Part shown: positions 16,157 through 25,117 of the stretch, piece after piece | Layout: the number at the start of each line of letters is the position of its first letter | Position numbering within the stretch: position 1 is the stretch's first letter | Source: Bacteroidota bacterium | Lineage (GTDB): Bacteria > Bacteroidota > Bacteroidia > B-17B0 > Aurantibacillaceae | Assembly: GCA_013697245.1 (NCBI GenBank) | Contig: JACCXH010000022.1 | Coordinates: 1-64,000, forward strand | Length of the DNA stretch: 64,000 nt | Direction of reading: 5' to 3' | Translations under genes and position numbers: made by a program | The notes under the pieces: model-generated | Told to the model about the DNA's origin: nothing | Seen by the model: only the letters and a program-made list of their open reading frames with translations | Database searches by the model: none

Positions 16157-17980
16157 ATGTTCATAACCATTCGCTCTAAACTACTTGCAATTTTGCTACT
16201 TTTTGTAATGGTAACCGTAACTACCTCTGTTATTATTTTTGATTATTTTGAAAAAAACAAAGACGCTCTCTCCAATATTACCCAAAAAGCAGAAAACACG
16301 CATGTGTTGCTTTTAAAAGATATTAAGGTAACCCACGAATTTTTTGAAAATGAAACGATCAACCCTGATTTTTTTGAATCCGGTAAAAGCCAGCTTATTG
16401 CCAAGCACCAAACCATTTGCAAAATGGTAGATATTTCTCTTAATGAACTGGATCTTGCACAGAAAAAAAATAATTTTGAGTTAAGCGATTCAATCAGGAA
16501 CCTAAAAAAAGATTTTGTAGAATATAAAACACTTACAAGTAATGTATTTAAACAGATACTGATACGTGGATTTAAAGATTATGGCATCGAAGGCAAAATG
16601 AGGAATTATGCCCATGAGCTGGAAAATTATAAAACAGAGATCGGTCTGGTAAATATTTTACAATTGCGCCGACACGAAAAAGATTTTATTATTCGTCAGG
16701 AAGATCCGTACGTACTTAAACACAACGCTCTTGTGCATACTATAAAAGATAATTTATCTATTGATAATTCTATTAATTCAAATACAAAAAGCGCTATCAT
16801 TAAAATATTGAATAATTACTCGAAAGAATTCACTAACCTTATTGTCTACGAAAAAAAACTTGGGTTAAAAAGTGGCAAAGGTTTTAAAAAACAGATAGAC
16901 GATATTTCTACAAAAATTGAAGCTTCTTTAGCCACCATGGTTGAGTTTTCTGCCCAAAAAGAACAGACAGCGCTTGTTAACATTAAATTGGTTTATCTAT
17001 GCATTGGTCTGGCTTTCGTGCTTATTGGGATTTTTTCGGCATTAGCAATCTCTAAACGTATTTCGCGCTCTATAACACATTTAAAAGAAAAAATAGATGA
17101 ATTTGTAAAAAGCGATTTTACTGTAAGAACCATTTTGCCAATAAATAATTCTGATAATGAAGTAGATATTCTTACGACTAACTTTAGTATTATGGAACAG
17201 CATATTGTTAACCAAATGACATCCCTAAAACAATCCAATAAAGATCTTGAAATGCTTTTTTACGTTGCGTCTCATGATCTGAGGCCGCCATTGGTAAAAG
17301 TAAAAGAACTTACCAATAATGCTTTTATAAAGACTACTGATGCTGATACAAAAGATTCACTTTATAAAATAAATCAATCCTGGGAAAAACTAATAGTGAT
17401 CATAGATGAGCTTGGTATTGTTACCAATGTAAAAACAGAAGAAATTAAAACAGAAAAAATAAATATCGAAGAGTTAATCCGCTCGATATATTCTGAATTT
17501 AGCTCGTTTACCGGTTTTGACAATATTATCTTTTCGTTGGAAATAAAAACAAGTAGCGAATTTTTTTCATCTCCTGCACTGGTTAAAGCAATATTCAGGA
17601 ACTTAATTGAGAATACAATAAAATATTCTACTAAAAGAAAAAGTTTTAGTTTTTTAAAGATCTCGGTTATAGATCAAAATGAAGAAATGTTGCGAATTGA
17701 AGTAGCAGATAATGGCATTGGTATAAAAAAAGAACACCTTGTGAAAATATTTGAAATGTTCTATAGAGGTACAAATGTAGCCAGCGGAACAGGTCTTGGT
17801 TTATACATCGTTCAAAGCTCCATAGAAAAATTAAACGGGGCCATTGGGGTTGAAAGCGACGAAAATTCAGGAACAACCTTTACTATTTTATTACCAACAA
17901 ACTACAAGAAAAAGAACATTAAAGAACGTATTATTCATAATCGCGAAATTTCAGAGCTCACAAATTCTGTTTTAAATTAA
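16157..17980 (+). CDS. orphan HAMP-domain sensor histidine kinase
   Basis: 607 residues. TM1 at about 8-28, a helical periplasmic sensor region (30-270), TM2 at about 277-297, HAMP linker (about 298-350), dimerisation helix with H373 in VASHDLRPPL, and a HATPase domain (N-box N486, DNGIGIK 518-524, GTGLGLY 544-550). The periplasmic part resembles four-helix bundles of chemoreceptor-like sensors. No response regulator is next to it. The output region strongly resembles that of the kinase at 9078-10853, so the two may be related paralogues with swapped sensors. Confidence 0.9.
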   Translation: MFITIRSKLLAILLLFVMVTVTTSVIIFDYFEKNKDALSNITQKAENTHVLLLKDIKVTHEFFENETINPDFFESGKSQLIAKHQTICKMVDISLNELDLAQKKNNFELSDSIRNLKKDFVEYKTLTSNVFKQILIRGFKDYGIEGKMRNYAHELENYKTEIGLVNILQLRRHEKDFIIRQEDPYVLKHNALVHTIKDNLSIDNSINSNTKSAIIKILNNYSKEFTNLIVYEKKLGLKSGKGFKKQIDDISTKIEASLATMVEFSAQKEQTALVNIKLVYLCIGLAFVLIGIFSALAISKRISRSITHLKEKIDEFVKSDFTVRTILPINNSDNEVDILTTNFSIMEQHIVNQMTSLKQSNKDLEMLFYVASHDLRPPLVKVKELTNNAFIKTTDADTKDSLYKINQSWEKLIVIIDELGIVTNVKTEEIKTEKINIEELIRSIYSEFSSFTGFDNIIFSLEIKTSSEFFSSPALVKAIFRNLIENTIKYSTKRKSFSFLKISVIDQNEEMLRIEVADNGIGIKKEHLVKIFEMFYRGTNVASGTGLGLYIVQSSIEKLNGAIGVESDENSGTTFTILLPTNYKKKNIKERIIHNREISELTNSVLN

Positions 17981-18011
17981 AAAAAAAGACCTGAAAAACT
18001 CAGGCCTTTTT
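17981..18011. terminator. bidirectional terminator between convergent genes
   Basis: A-tract, GACCTGA (17988-17994), loop AAAAC, TCAGGCC (18000-18006), T-tract to 18011. One internal mismatch. It serves the kinase on the plus strand and the T9SS protein on the minus strand. Confidence 0.85.
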
Positions 18012-18025
18012 CAATTCATCATTCA

Positions 18026-20497
18026 TTAATTTTCGATCACCCTGGTAACAATAGTGTTATTGTTAACCGCTGTTTTTATAAGGTACATTCCTGCAGCATA
18101 GCCTAATTTAACGGCGCCAAAACTAAATGTATGTTTGCCGGCAAAATAATCTGCGTTGGCAATACTTTGAATTTTTTGCCCTAATAAAGAATATACTTCA
18201 ATAATTACTCTCGAATTTTCGGCCAATACTAATTCAATAGAAGTACTTTCATTATATGGGTTTGGAAAAATAGTTACTACATTTTTATCGCCAATATAAT
18301 TTGTAAATCCTACCGTGTTAACCACAACAACAGCTGAAGTTGAAGAGCATCCGCCTGCATCAGTAACTGCCACAAAATAATTCCCATTTTGTGCTGCATT
18401 ATAAGTTTGCAGCGTAGCGCCTGTTATTGCAACACTATTATAATACCATTGGTAACTTACACCCGGAGTTGATGTAAAAGAAAATCCTGCCTGAGTTATT
18501 ACCGGTGTGGATGTTGCACTTAGGATGCATAAATTAACCGCGCTTAAATTATCTAACCTGAATTTTCTGAGATTAAGATCGGCAAGGTCTTTTGCTGCAT
18601 TGCCATCATTATAAATTATATCCCCACCTCCATCGGATATTATTTGTAATGGAGTAGCTGATACCGGAGCACTGCCAATTCCCTGCATTACACCTTCCAT
18701 ATTTAAAAATCCATTTACTGGTGTTGCTATAAAAAGTGGCGCATCGGTTGCGTTACCAGTCCATTTATAAATAGCACTTGTTAACGGACTCCCCGCAGGA
18801 TTACCTGCTAAAATAATATAAACACCATTTGTTAATCTTACCAGATCGCGGATGCCTCTTCCACCTAGATTTAATTCTATTGGTGCACCTAAGGTTGGAT
18901 TGCCGGACGGTGAGCCGTTATTGAACCATGTCTCAAAATTAGTTAATGGCACGATCACTGCTTTTGTTCGATTAGCAATAGGAACTAATGGTGCTCTTAA
19001 TCCAACATACAATGTAATATTATCCGGTGCAAATACCATTCCTTCAGCAGCATAACCTGCAATATTTTTTGAATCCATTCCGGCAGCAGCACTGGCAGAA
19101 AAATTATAACCGTTAGCATCGCCCCAATTTACAATGGCCGTTCTTAAACTAGCATAATATCCAAGTACCGAAAAAGTAGTCGTTGCGCCAGTACCGGAAA
19201 CTGTAGTTGCAAACAAACGGTCTCTGTTTGGCCTGATACTAAAAGATGAACCACCGGTGCTCATAGAACCCATCCAATAAATCCTATTTGTATTTAAAGG
19301 ACTTCTAGTGCCTGCTTCAAGATCTACTTCCGGACTACTTGTTGAGGCCAGATTTATAAAAGATGAATAATCAAAAGACACTAATGGCAAGCCGGAAGCT
19401 GTTCTTGAATACACATTTAAAATATCCAATTCATCGTCTCCGGAAATGTAATAATTATTATCTATTGCTACAGCATCTGATGCATCAGACATTCCGGTAT
19501 GCCAAATTGTATTGCTTGGCGTAGACGCTGCTGCTGAACAAGCATAATTGATCGTGTATGGTGTAATATTAGTTCCATCGCTTACATTGATAGTAATGTT
19601 TGAATAACCTACGGTCCCAGGAATGATCTTGATATTTCTTGATGCAGCAGTGCCTGTTATAACAACATTGGCATTTGGAAGCACCGTTAGGTTACTGCTT
19701 ACAAACGTTACCGTTAAACTTGACGCGGCAGTTTGCGCATCGTTTATCGTAAAGTCAATTCCTAGTGTACTTGCCGGATCTGAAGGATCACTTATAACTC
19801 CACTTACAGGATAAGGACTAATTGGGGCAACAGAAACACCACCATCCAAAAAATTACTGGTACTTGCAACATCCATAACAATGGTAGGCGCATTATTATT
19901 TGCGGCCGCATTCCCAATTACAAATACATCGTCAATCTTAAAATTTGAGGCAGTCCCGGTTCTTACAAAGGTCCACCGGATATATAAAGTAGATTGATTT
20001 CCGGCGCCTGCAGGCAATGTTAAACCCGGACCAGATGCTAAACCCCAGGCCCCGGCAATTGCTTCGGTATAATTTATGGTATTATAAGTAATACCATTAT
20101 TGCTCCACTCTAATGTATAAGTAGCATTGGCATTATAACCACCGGAAGATTTTCTCATACCAAATGCAAGTGTTACTGTTGAAAAGCCCGTAGTATTCAC
20201 CAATAATTCCGCACTTGATGTTCCTATTTGAGATGTAGGTTCCGATGTGGCAGAAGTATTTATAAAAGCTACAGAGTTACCTTCGCCAAGATAACAGTTT
20301 CCGGAAGCACTGGGATAGCCGGATGAAGCACTGTTGGTGCTGATATTCATATTTATTCCCGTAAACGTCCAACCCGTTGGGTTAACGTTGGCAACGGTTC
20401 CAAAATCGGTTGTGTAAATGTTAGTTTGTGCTTTTCCGTAACTGATCAATGAAAGGGTAATAATTGTTATTCTAAGAATTTTGTAGATCTTTTTCAT
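18026..20497 (-). CDS. T9SS-secreted protein with DUF3616-like propeller
   Basis: 823 residues. Signal peptide, an N-terminal beta-sandwich (about 25-195, GWTFTGINMNISTNSASSGY onward), an Ig-like linker (about 205-315), then a region with DLEA, YWMGSMSTGG, NRDRLFATTV and GMVFAPDNITLYVGLRAPLV that matches the pattern of DUF3616 proteins, an Ig-like segment with SYQWYYNSVAITGATLQTYN, and a C-terminal type A sorting domain (about 745-823; VTIFPNPYNESTSIEL, ending ATMYLIK-like AGMYLIKT). The sorting domain directs export by T9SS to the surface. Substrate unknown. Confidence 0.8.
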   Translation of the reverse strand: MKKIYKILRITIITLSLISYGKAQTNIYTTDFGTVANVNPTGWTFTGINMNISTNSASSGYPSASGNCYLGEGNSVAFINTSATSEPTSQIGTSSAELLVNTTGFSTVTLAFGMRKSSGGYNANATYTLEWSNNGITYNTINYTEAIAGAWGLASGPGLTLPAGAGNQSTLYIRWTFVRTGTASNFKIDDVFVIGNAAANNNAPTIVMDVASTSNFLDGGVSVAPISPYPVSGVISDPSDPASTLGIDFTINDAQTAASSLTVTFVSSNLTVLPNANVVITGTAASRNIKIIPGTVGYSNITINVSDGTNITPYTINYACSAAASTPSNTIWHTGMSDASDAVAIDNNYYISGDDELDILNVYSRTASGLPLVSFDYSSFINLASTSSPEVDLEAGTRSPLNTNRIYWMGSMSTGGSSFSIRPNRDRLFATTVSGTGATTTFSVLGYYASLRTAIVNWGDANGYNFSASAAAGMDSKNIAGYAAEGMVFAPDNITLYVGLRAPLVPIANRTKAVIVPLTNFETWFNNGSPSGNPTLGAPIELNLGGRGIRDLVRLTNGVYIILAGNPAGSPLTSAIYKWTGNATDAPLFIATPVNGFLNMEGVMQGIGSAPVSATPLQIISDGGGDIIYNDGNAAKDLADLNLRKFRLDNLSAVNLCILSATSTPVITQAGFSFTSTPGVSYQWYYNSVAITGATLQTYNAAQNGNYFVAVTDAGGCSSTSAVVVVNTVGFTNYIGDKNVVTIFPNPYNESTSIELVLAENSRVIIEVYSLLGQKIQSIANADYFAGKHTFSFGAVKLGYAAGMYLIKTAVNNNTIVTRVIEN

Positions 20498-21001
20498 AAT
20501 TAATATGTTTATTTCCTAAAAATACAACACTGTATGTTTTTAAAAATTAAGTCACCATTAATAAATACTTAAGGATGTTGACTAATTTCCTTAAAAAAAG
20601 AAATGCTAAAAGTTATGTTAATTAATTGGTGCTAAAATATTACTGATATGTTACCAACTCTAATGCCGGCTGAAATTTATTTTTTGCGCCCTTGTTATGG
20701 ACTCAAATATTTTACACTGTTACTAAATAAACTTAAGCGCCTAAAAGCTTTACTTAATGAGTAGCATCTAAATATTAAGTTCTGAAGCATAGTATTTGTT
20801 GAGTGAAAACTATCTGGGATCTTTATTTTAAATTAAATGTAAAGTTTCAAGTTCTTTTTTAGTAACAAAATAATATTTTTTTGGTAACAATTCTCCCTGC
20901 ATTTTACCATAATTTTGTTCCGTAAAAGTGAAAATCCTTGAGGCTTTACGTGCATTATTCGCTAGTAAATTCGAAGCCACTTCAAATAAAAATTGTTAAG
21001 G
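20498..21001. promoter_or_regulatory. 504-bp divergent intergenic region with promoter of the adhesin gene
   Basis: The gap separates two surface-protein genes. A -7 element TAATTTTG is at 20910-20917, with TTTG at 20880-20883 (a rather long 26-base spacing). The leader to ATG 21002 would be about 80 bases, partly GC-richer than its flanks (20936-20985). No coding frame is apparent. A TTG at 20993 is in frame with the adhesin, but ATG 21002 precedes a much better signal peptide. Confidence 0.5.
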
Positions 21002-24000
21002 ATGAAAACAAAATTATTTTTTTGGAGTTTATTTTTATTTTTTTTGAGTAAAATTTCTTTTGCTCAGCAATTAGTAATTAATGAGGTTTCACAAGGCCCT
21101 TCCGGCGCAAAAGAATATGTAGAACTTTTGGTTGTTGGCAGCCCAACATGTAATTCTATTCCATGTATGGATCTTAGAAATTATATTATTGATGATAATA
21201 ACGGAAACCATGCTACCGGCGCCGGTGTAGGTATTGCCGCAGGCTGCGTAAGATTAAAAAATATCGCTTTTTGGCAATGTATACCTTATGGAACGATCAT
21301 TTTAATTTATAACGATGCCGATCAAAATGCTTCTGTGCCACCGCAAGATCTTTCTATGCTCGACGGTAATTGCCGGTTGGTTATACCAATAAGCGATTGT
21401 ACCTTACTTGAACGTCATACCTCTCAACCAAGTACAGGTAGCTCCACTTATCCAACAACAGGTTTTACCAATTGTGGAAATTGGACACCCATTTCAATGG
21501 CAAACAGCGATGATTCTTTTCAAACAATAGACCCAACAGGGAGTTTCCTTCATTCGGTAAGCTGGGGTAATAATACATTAGCAACTATAATTTATTTTGC
21601 TGCCGGCGCAGGTGGTAATGTGGCAATCATGACAAACGCCGTAAATAATAATCCGGCTAATCAACTTAACTGGGTAATGTCTCCTGTTATTGGCAATGAA
21701 ACTCCGGGAAACCCTAATAATGCGGCTAATAGTGCATGGATCAGTTCCATGAACAATGGTTGTTTACCGTTACTTCCATTTACTGCCAGTGTTTCTTCAA
21801 CAAATGCCGGATGCACCTGTAACGGGTCTGCTACTGTAACAGCAGCCGGAGCAATTGCACCTTATACGTATACCTGGTTTCCTTCGGGTGGAAATTTAAA
21901 TACTGCAAGTGGTCTTTGCAGTGGTAGCTATACAGTTTCTAGCACCTCTTCTAACGGTTGTAATCAAACATTAACCGTAAATATTGCGAGTGCAAGTTCT
22001 TTGTCTGCAACAATTGTCAATCAAAGTGTCACATGTTTTGGATTATCCAATGGTAGTGCAACAGTAACGCCATCCGGGGGAAACGGTCCATACTCTTATA
22101 CTTGGAGTCCAAGCGGTGGAAATGCGTCAACCTCGAACGGGTTAGTAAGTGGGACTTATACGGTTCTTGTAAAAGATGCAAATAATTGTACCGTAACAGC
22201 AGTTACTTCTATTGTTCAACCCGCTTCAGCTGTTTCAGCAATAACTTCTGTAACAAATGTTTTATGTTTTGGTAGCGCTACAGGTATAGCTTCGGTAAGT
22301 GCATCCGGTGGAACGCCAGGATATACTTATACTTGGAGTCCTTCCGGCGGAAACGCAGCGCAAGCTTCTTTGCTAGCGGCAGGAAATTATACTGTATTGA
22401 TAAAAGACATAAATAATTGTACTCTAACTGCAAACGTAATTGTTAATCAACCTGCGGCATTAAGTGCCATAATTGTTTTTACAAATGCAACCTGTGGCAT
22501 GTCTAATGGCAGCGCCTCTGCAACAACCAGCGGTGGAACACCAGGGTATACCTATACCTGGATCCCCAGCGGAGGCAACTTACCTCTTGCTTCTAATTTA
22601 TCTCAAGGCAATTATAGCATTGTAATTACAGATGCAAATAATTGTCAGCTTACAAAAACCGTTACTATTCTTCAACCAACCTCTATGGTTTTTACAGTAA
22701 GCACAACAAGTGTAACATGTAATGGAGGTTCTACAGGATCATCATCAATAAATGTTAGTGGAGGCAATATACCTTATTCATATACATGGTCGCCTGCTCC
22801 CGGCTCAGGACAAGGTTCTTCTGTTGCTTCGGGTTTAAGTGCTCAAATTTATACGATTACAGTAAAAGATAACTTAGGTTGTACAACCTTTACCACTGCA
22901 ACTATTACACAACCCGCCACAGCACTTTCTGCAATTATTTCAACCACTAACGTTTTATGCTTTGGCGCAGCAACAGGCATTGCATCAGTTACTGCAAGTG
23001 GCGGAACGGGTGGTTATACATACACATGGAATCCTTCCGGTGGCAATACAGCTATTGCCTCGTCTTTGTCGGCAGGAGGGTATTCGGTAATTGTAAAAGA
23101 CGCAAATAATTGTTTATATACTGCCAATACAATTGTAACACAACCTATAGCTGCTTTAACTTCGGCTATTTCAGCAACTAATATTTTGTGCTTTGGTGCC
23201 AATAATGGCATAGCCTCTGTAACTGCAAACGGCGGAACTGCAGGTTATACCTATAACTGGAGTCCTTCCGGAGGAAACAGCAATACTGCAACTAATCTTG
23301 CTCCGGGCAATTACACAGTAACAGTAAAAGATGTAAATAATTGTACCGTCACATCGTTTACTTCTATCTCTCAACCAACAGCTGCATTAAATGCAATTAT
23401 AGCAAATAACAGCGTAAATTGTAATGGTGGGACTACAGGTTCGGCAACTGTAACAGTTAATGGCGGAACTACGGGTTATAATTATACATGGATACCTTCA
23501 TTAACCTCTTCTTCTGTTAACACAGGGCTTGTTGCAGGAACTTATACTGCTTTTATTTTAGATGCAAACAACTGTTCTTTTTCTATAACCACAACAATAA
23601 CTCAACCCTTACCAATTTCATTAAATGTAAATGCAATTAAGTTGTGTAATGGACAACCCGGAGTATTATCTGCCAATGTAAATGGAGGGGTTGGCCCTTA
23701 TTCCTATTTTTGGAATGGCACTCCCGGAGCTTCAACAATTGCAATTAGTACAACCGCATCTGCAGTTTATACAATTTCAGTGACTGATGCAAGTGGCTGC
23801 AACTCTCCTATTGATACAGCGCAAGTAAGTATAACTTCACCATTGGCACTTTCTATTTCTGCTACCAGAACAATTTGTCAAGGCTCAGCCACAAGTTTAT
23901 CTGTTGGCGCAATTGGCGGTTCGGGAATATACCAGTATGCCTGGTTACCAGGAAATATGAGTGGACAAATTATCTCCGTTAATTTAAATAATACAACGGT

Positions 24001-24850
24001 TTACACCGTTAACGTTACCGATGGTTGCAGTCAACCTGCTTCAATCACAACAACTGTTTATGTTGAAACAATTGGAACAGCAACCCTGACTGTAAATAAA
24101 CACAAGGGTTGTACGCCTGTATGTATTAGTTTTACAAACCCTATATTTTCTTCTTCGATCACCGTTCAATCGAGTTTATGGACGTTTGGTGATGGATCTG
24201 CTAGCAATGTTTTACAACCGGAATATTGCTATAATAAAGAAGGAACCTACACAGCATACAATTCCTTTACAACCGCATCGGGCTGTACTATGACCTTGGT
24301 ATTAGAACCTAAAATAAATGTATTTCAAACCCCTGAAGCAGAATTTAGTGCCGATAAATATTCTTTCGATTATAATAATGCATTAGTTAATTTTTACAAT
24401 CAATCTACTAATGGCGTAAATTATTTTTGGGATTTTGCCGGGTTAAGTAATTCTATTTTAGAAAACCCTGCCTATAACTTTAATGAACCCGGTAAATATT
24501 TGGTAGCTTTGGTTGCCAGTAACGGCGCTTGCTCAGATACCGTATATCATACAATTGAATGTTTACCCGCATTTACATTTTACGCACCAAATACATTTAC
24601 ACCAAATGATGATAATTTAAACAACATTTTTTTAGCTCTCGGTGAAGGTTGGGATATAAATACCTACAGCATGATGATCTTTGACCGGTGGGGAGAGAGA
24701 ATATATAGCACTAACCAGTTTAACGCAGGGTGGGATGGAAAACTAAAAGGGCAAGAGGTTAAGGAAGATACTTACACTTGGAAAATTAGTTTAAAAGATA
24801 TTTTCGGGAAGCAACATCAATATATTGGTCACGTTTCTGTTATCAGGTAA
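21002..24850 (+). CDS. large SprB-repeat adhesin with gliding-associated C-terminal domain
   Basis: 1282 residues. Signal peptide to about residue 22, N-terminal lamin-tail-like domain (about 25-250, QLVINEVSQGPSGAKEYVEL). Then eight SprB repeats with the pattern (V)xCFGxxxGxAxVxxxGGxxxYxYxWxPSGGN (about 260-800), two divergent repeats, two PKD-like domains (WTFGDGSA and WDFAGLS). A C-terminal gliding motility-associated CHU_C domain follows (about 1190-1282, PNTFTPNDDNLNNIF, MIFDRWGERIYST, GWDGKLKG). This sorting domain directs T9SS export. The protein is likely a cell-surface adhesin; whether it drives gliding is unknown. Confidence 0.92.
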   Translation: MKTKLFFWSLFLFFLSKISFAQQLVINEVSQGPSGAKEYVELLVVGSPTCNSIPCMDLRNYIIDDNNGNHATGAGVGIAAGCVRLKNIAFWQCIPYGTIILIYNDADQNASVPPQDLSMLDGNCRLVIPISDCTLLERHTSQPSTGSSTYPTTGFTNCGNWTPISMANSDDSFQTIDPTGSFLHSVSWGNNTLATIIYFAAGAGGNVAIMTNAVNNNPANQLNWVMSPVIGNETPGNPNNAANSAWISSMNNGCLPLLPFTASVSSTNAGCTCNGSATVTAAGAIAPYTYTWFPSGGNLNTASGLCSGSYTVSSTSSNGCNQTLTVNIASASSLSATIVNQSVTCFGLSNGSATVTPSGGNGPYSYTWSPSGGNASTSNGLVSGTYTVLVKDANNCTVTAVTSIVQPASAVSAITSVTNVLCFGSATGIASVSASGGTPGYTYTWSPSGGNAAQASLLAAGNYTVLIKDINNCTLTANVIVNQPAALSAIIVFTNATCGMSNGSASATTSGGTPGYTYTWIPSGGNLPLASNLSQGNYSIVITDANNCQLTKTVTILQPTSMVFTVSTTSVTCNGGSTGSSSINVSGGNIPYSYTWSPAPGSGQGSSVASGLSAQIYTITVKDNLGCTTFTTATITQPATALSAIISTTNVLCFGAATGIASVTASGGTGGYTYTWNPSGGNTAIASSLSAGGYSVIVKDANNCLYTANTIVTQPIAALTSAISATNILCFGANNGIASVTANGGTAGYTYNWSPSGGNSNTATNLAPGNYTVTVKDVNNCTVTSFTSISQPTAALNAIIANNSVNCNGGTTGSATVTVNGGTTGYNYTWIPSLTSSSVNTGLVAGTYTAFILDANNCSFSITTTITQPLPISLNVNAIKLCNGQPGVLSANVNGGVGPYSYFWNGTPGASTIAISTTASAVYTISVTDASGCNSPIDTAQVSITSPLALSISATRTICQGSATSLSVGAIGGSGIYQYAWLPGNMSGQIISVNLNNTTVYTVNVTDGCSQPASITTTVYVETIGTATLTVNKHKGCTPVCISFTNPIFSSSITVQSSLWTFGDGSASNVLQPEYCYNKEGTYTAYNSFTTASGCTMTLVLEPKINVFQTPEAEFSADKYSFDYNNALVNFYNQSTNGVNYFWDFAGLSNSILENPAYNFNEPGKYLVALVASNGACSDTVYHTIECLPAFTFYAPNTFTPNDDNLNNIFLALGEGWDINTYSMMIFDRWGERIYSTNQFNAGWDGKLKGQEVKEDTYTWKISLKDIFGKQHQYIGHVSVIR

Positions 24851-24857
24851 TTATAAC

Positions 24858-25055
24858 TTATACTTTTTTTACATTAATTGCTTCAATACCTTTTTTTGAT
24901 TCTTTTAATTCAAATGAAACAACATCATTGGTGTTTAACTCTTCAACAGGATCCTTTATATAGAAATAATAATCATTTTCGGTATTTGACTGGCGAATAA
25001 AACCAAATTTATTTTTCAGGTTAAAGAATTTTATTTTTCCAAAATAAGACGTCAT
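24858..25055 (-). CDS. divergent cold-shock-domain protein
   Basis: 65 residues, the length of a single CSD. GKIKFFNLKNKFGFIRQ matches the start of the domain through RNP1, but the usual KGFGFI is NKFGFI. RNP2, normally (D)VFVHF, is DYYFYI. So the fold is likely kept with altered RNA-facing residues. It is convergent with the adhesin, eight bases from its stop, and has no visible terminator between. Likely an RNA-binding protein of altered specificity. Confidence 0.8.
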   Translation of the reverse strand: MTSYFGKIKFFNLKNKFGFIRQSNTENDYYFYIKDPVEELNTNDVVSFELKESKKGIEAINVKKV

Positions 25056-25117
25056 AATACAAAAGAACTGCCCTTATTTTAATTTTAGTAGAACAAAAAA
25101 TTAACCTATTGTTAAGT

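Noticed and set aside
22000-23600. Regularly spaced repeats that could suggest a CRISPR-like array
   Set aside because: The repeats are 240-280 bases, in one open frame, and encode SprB domains.
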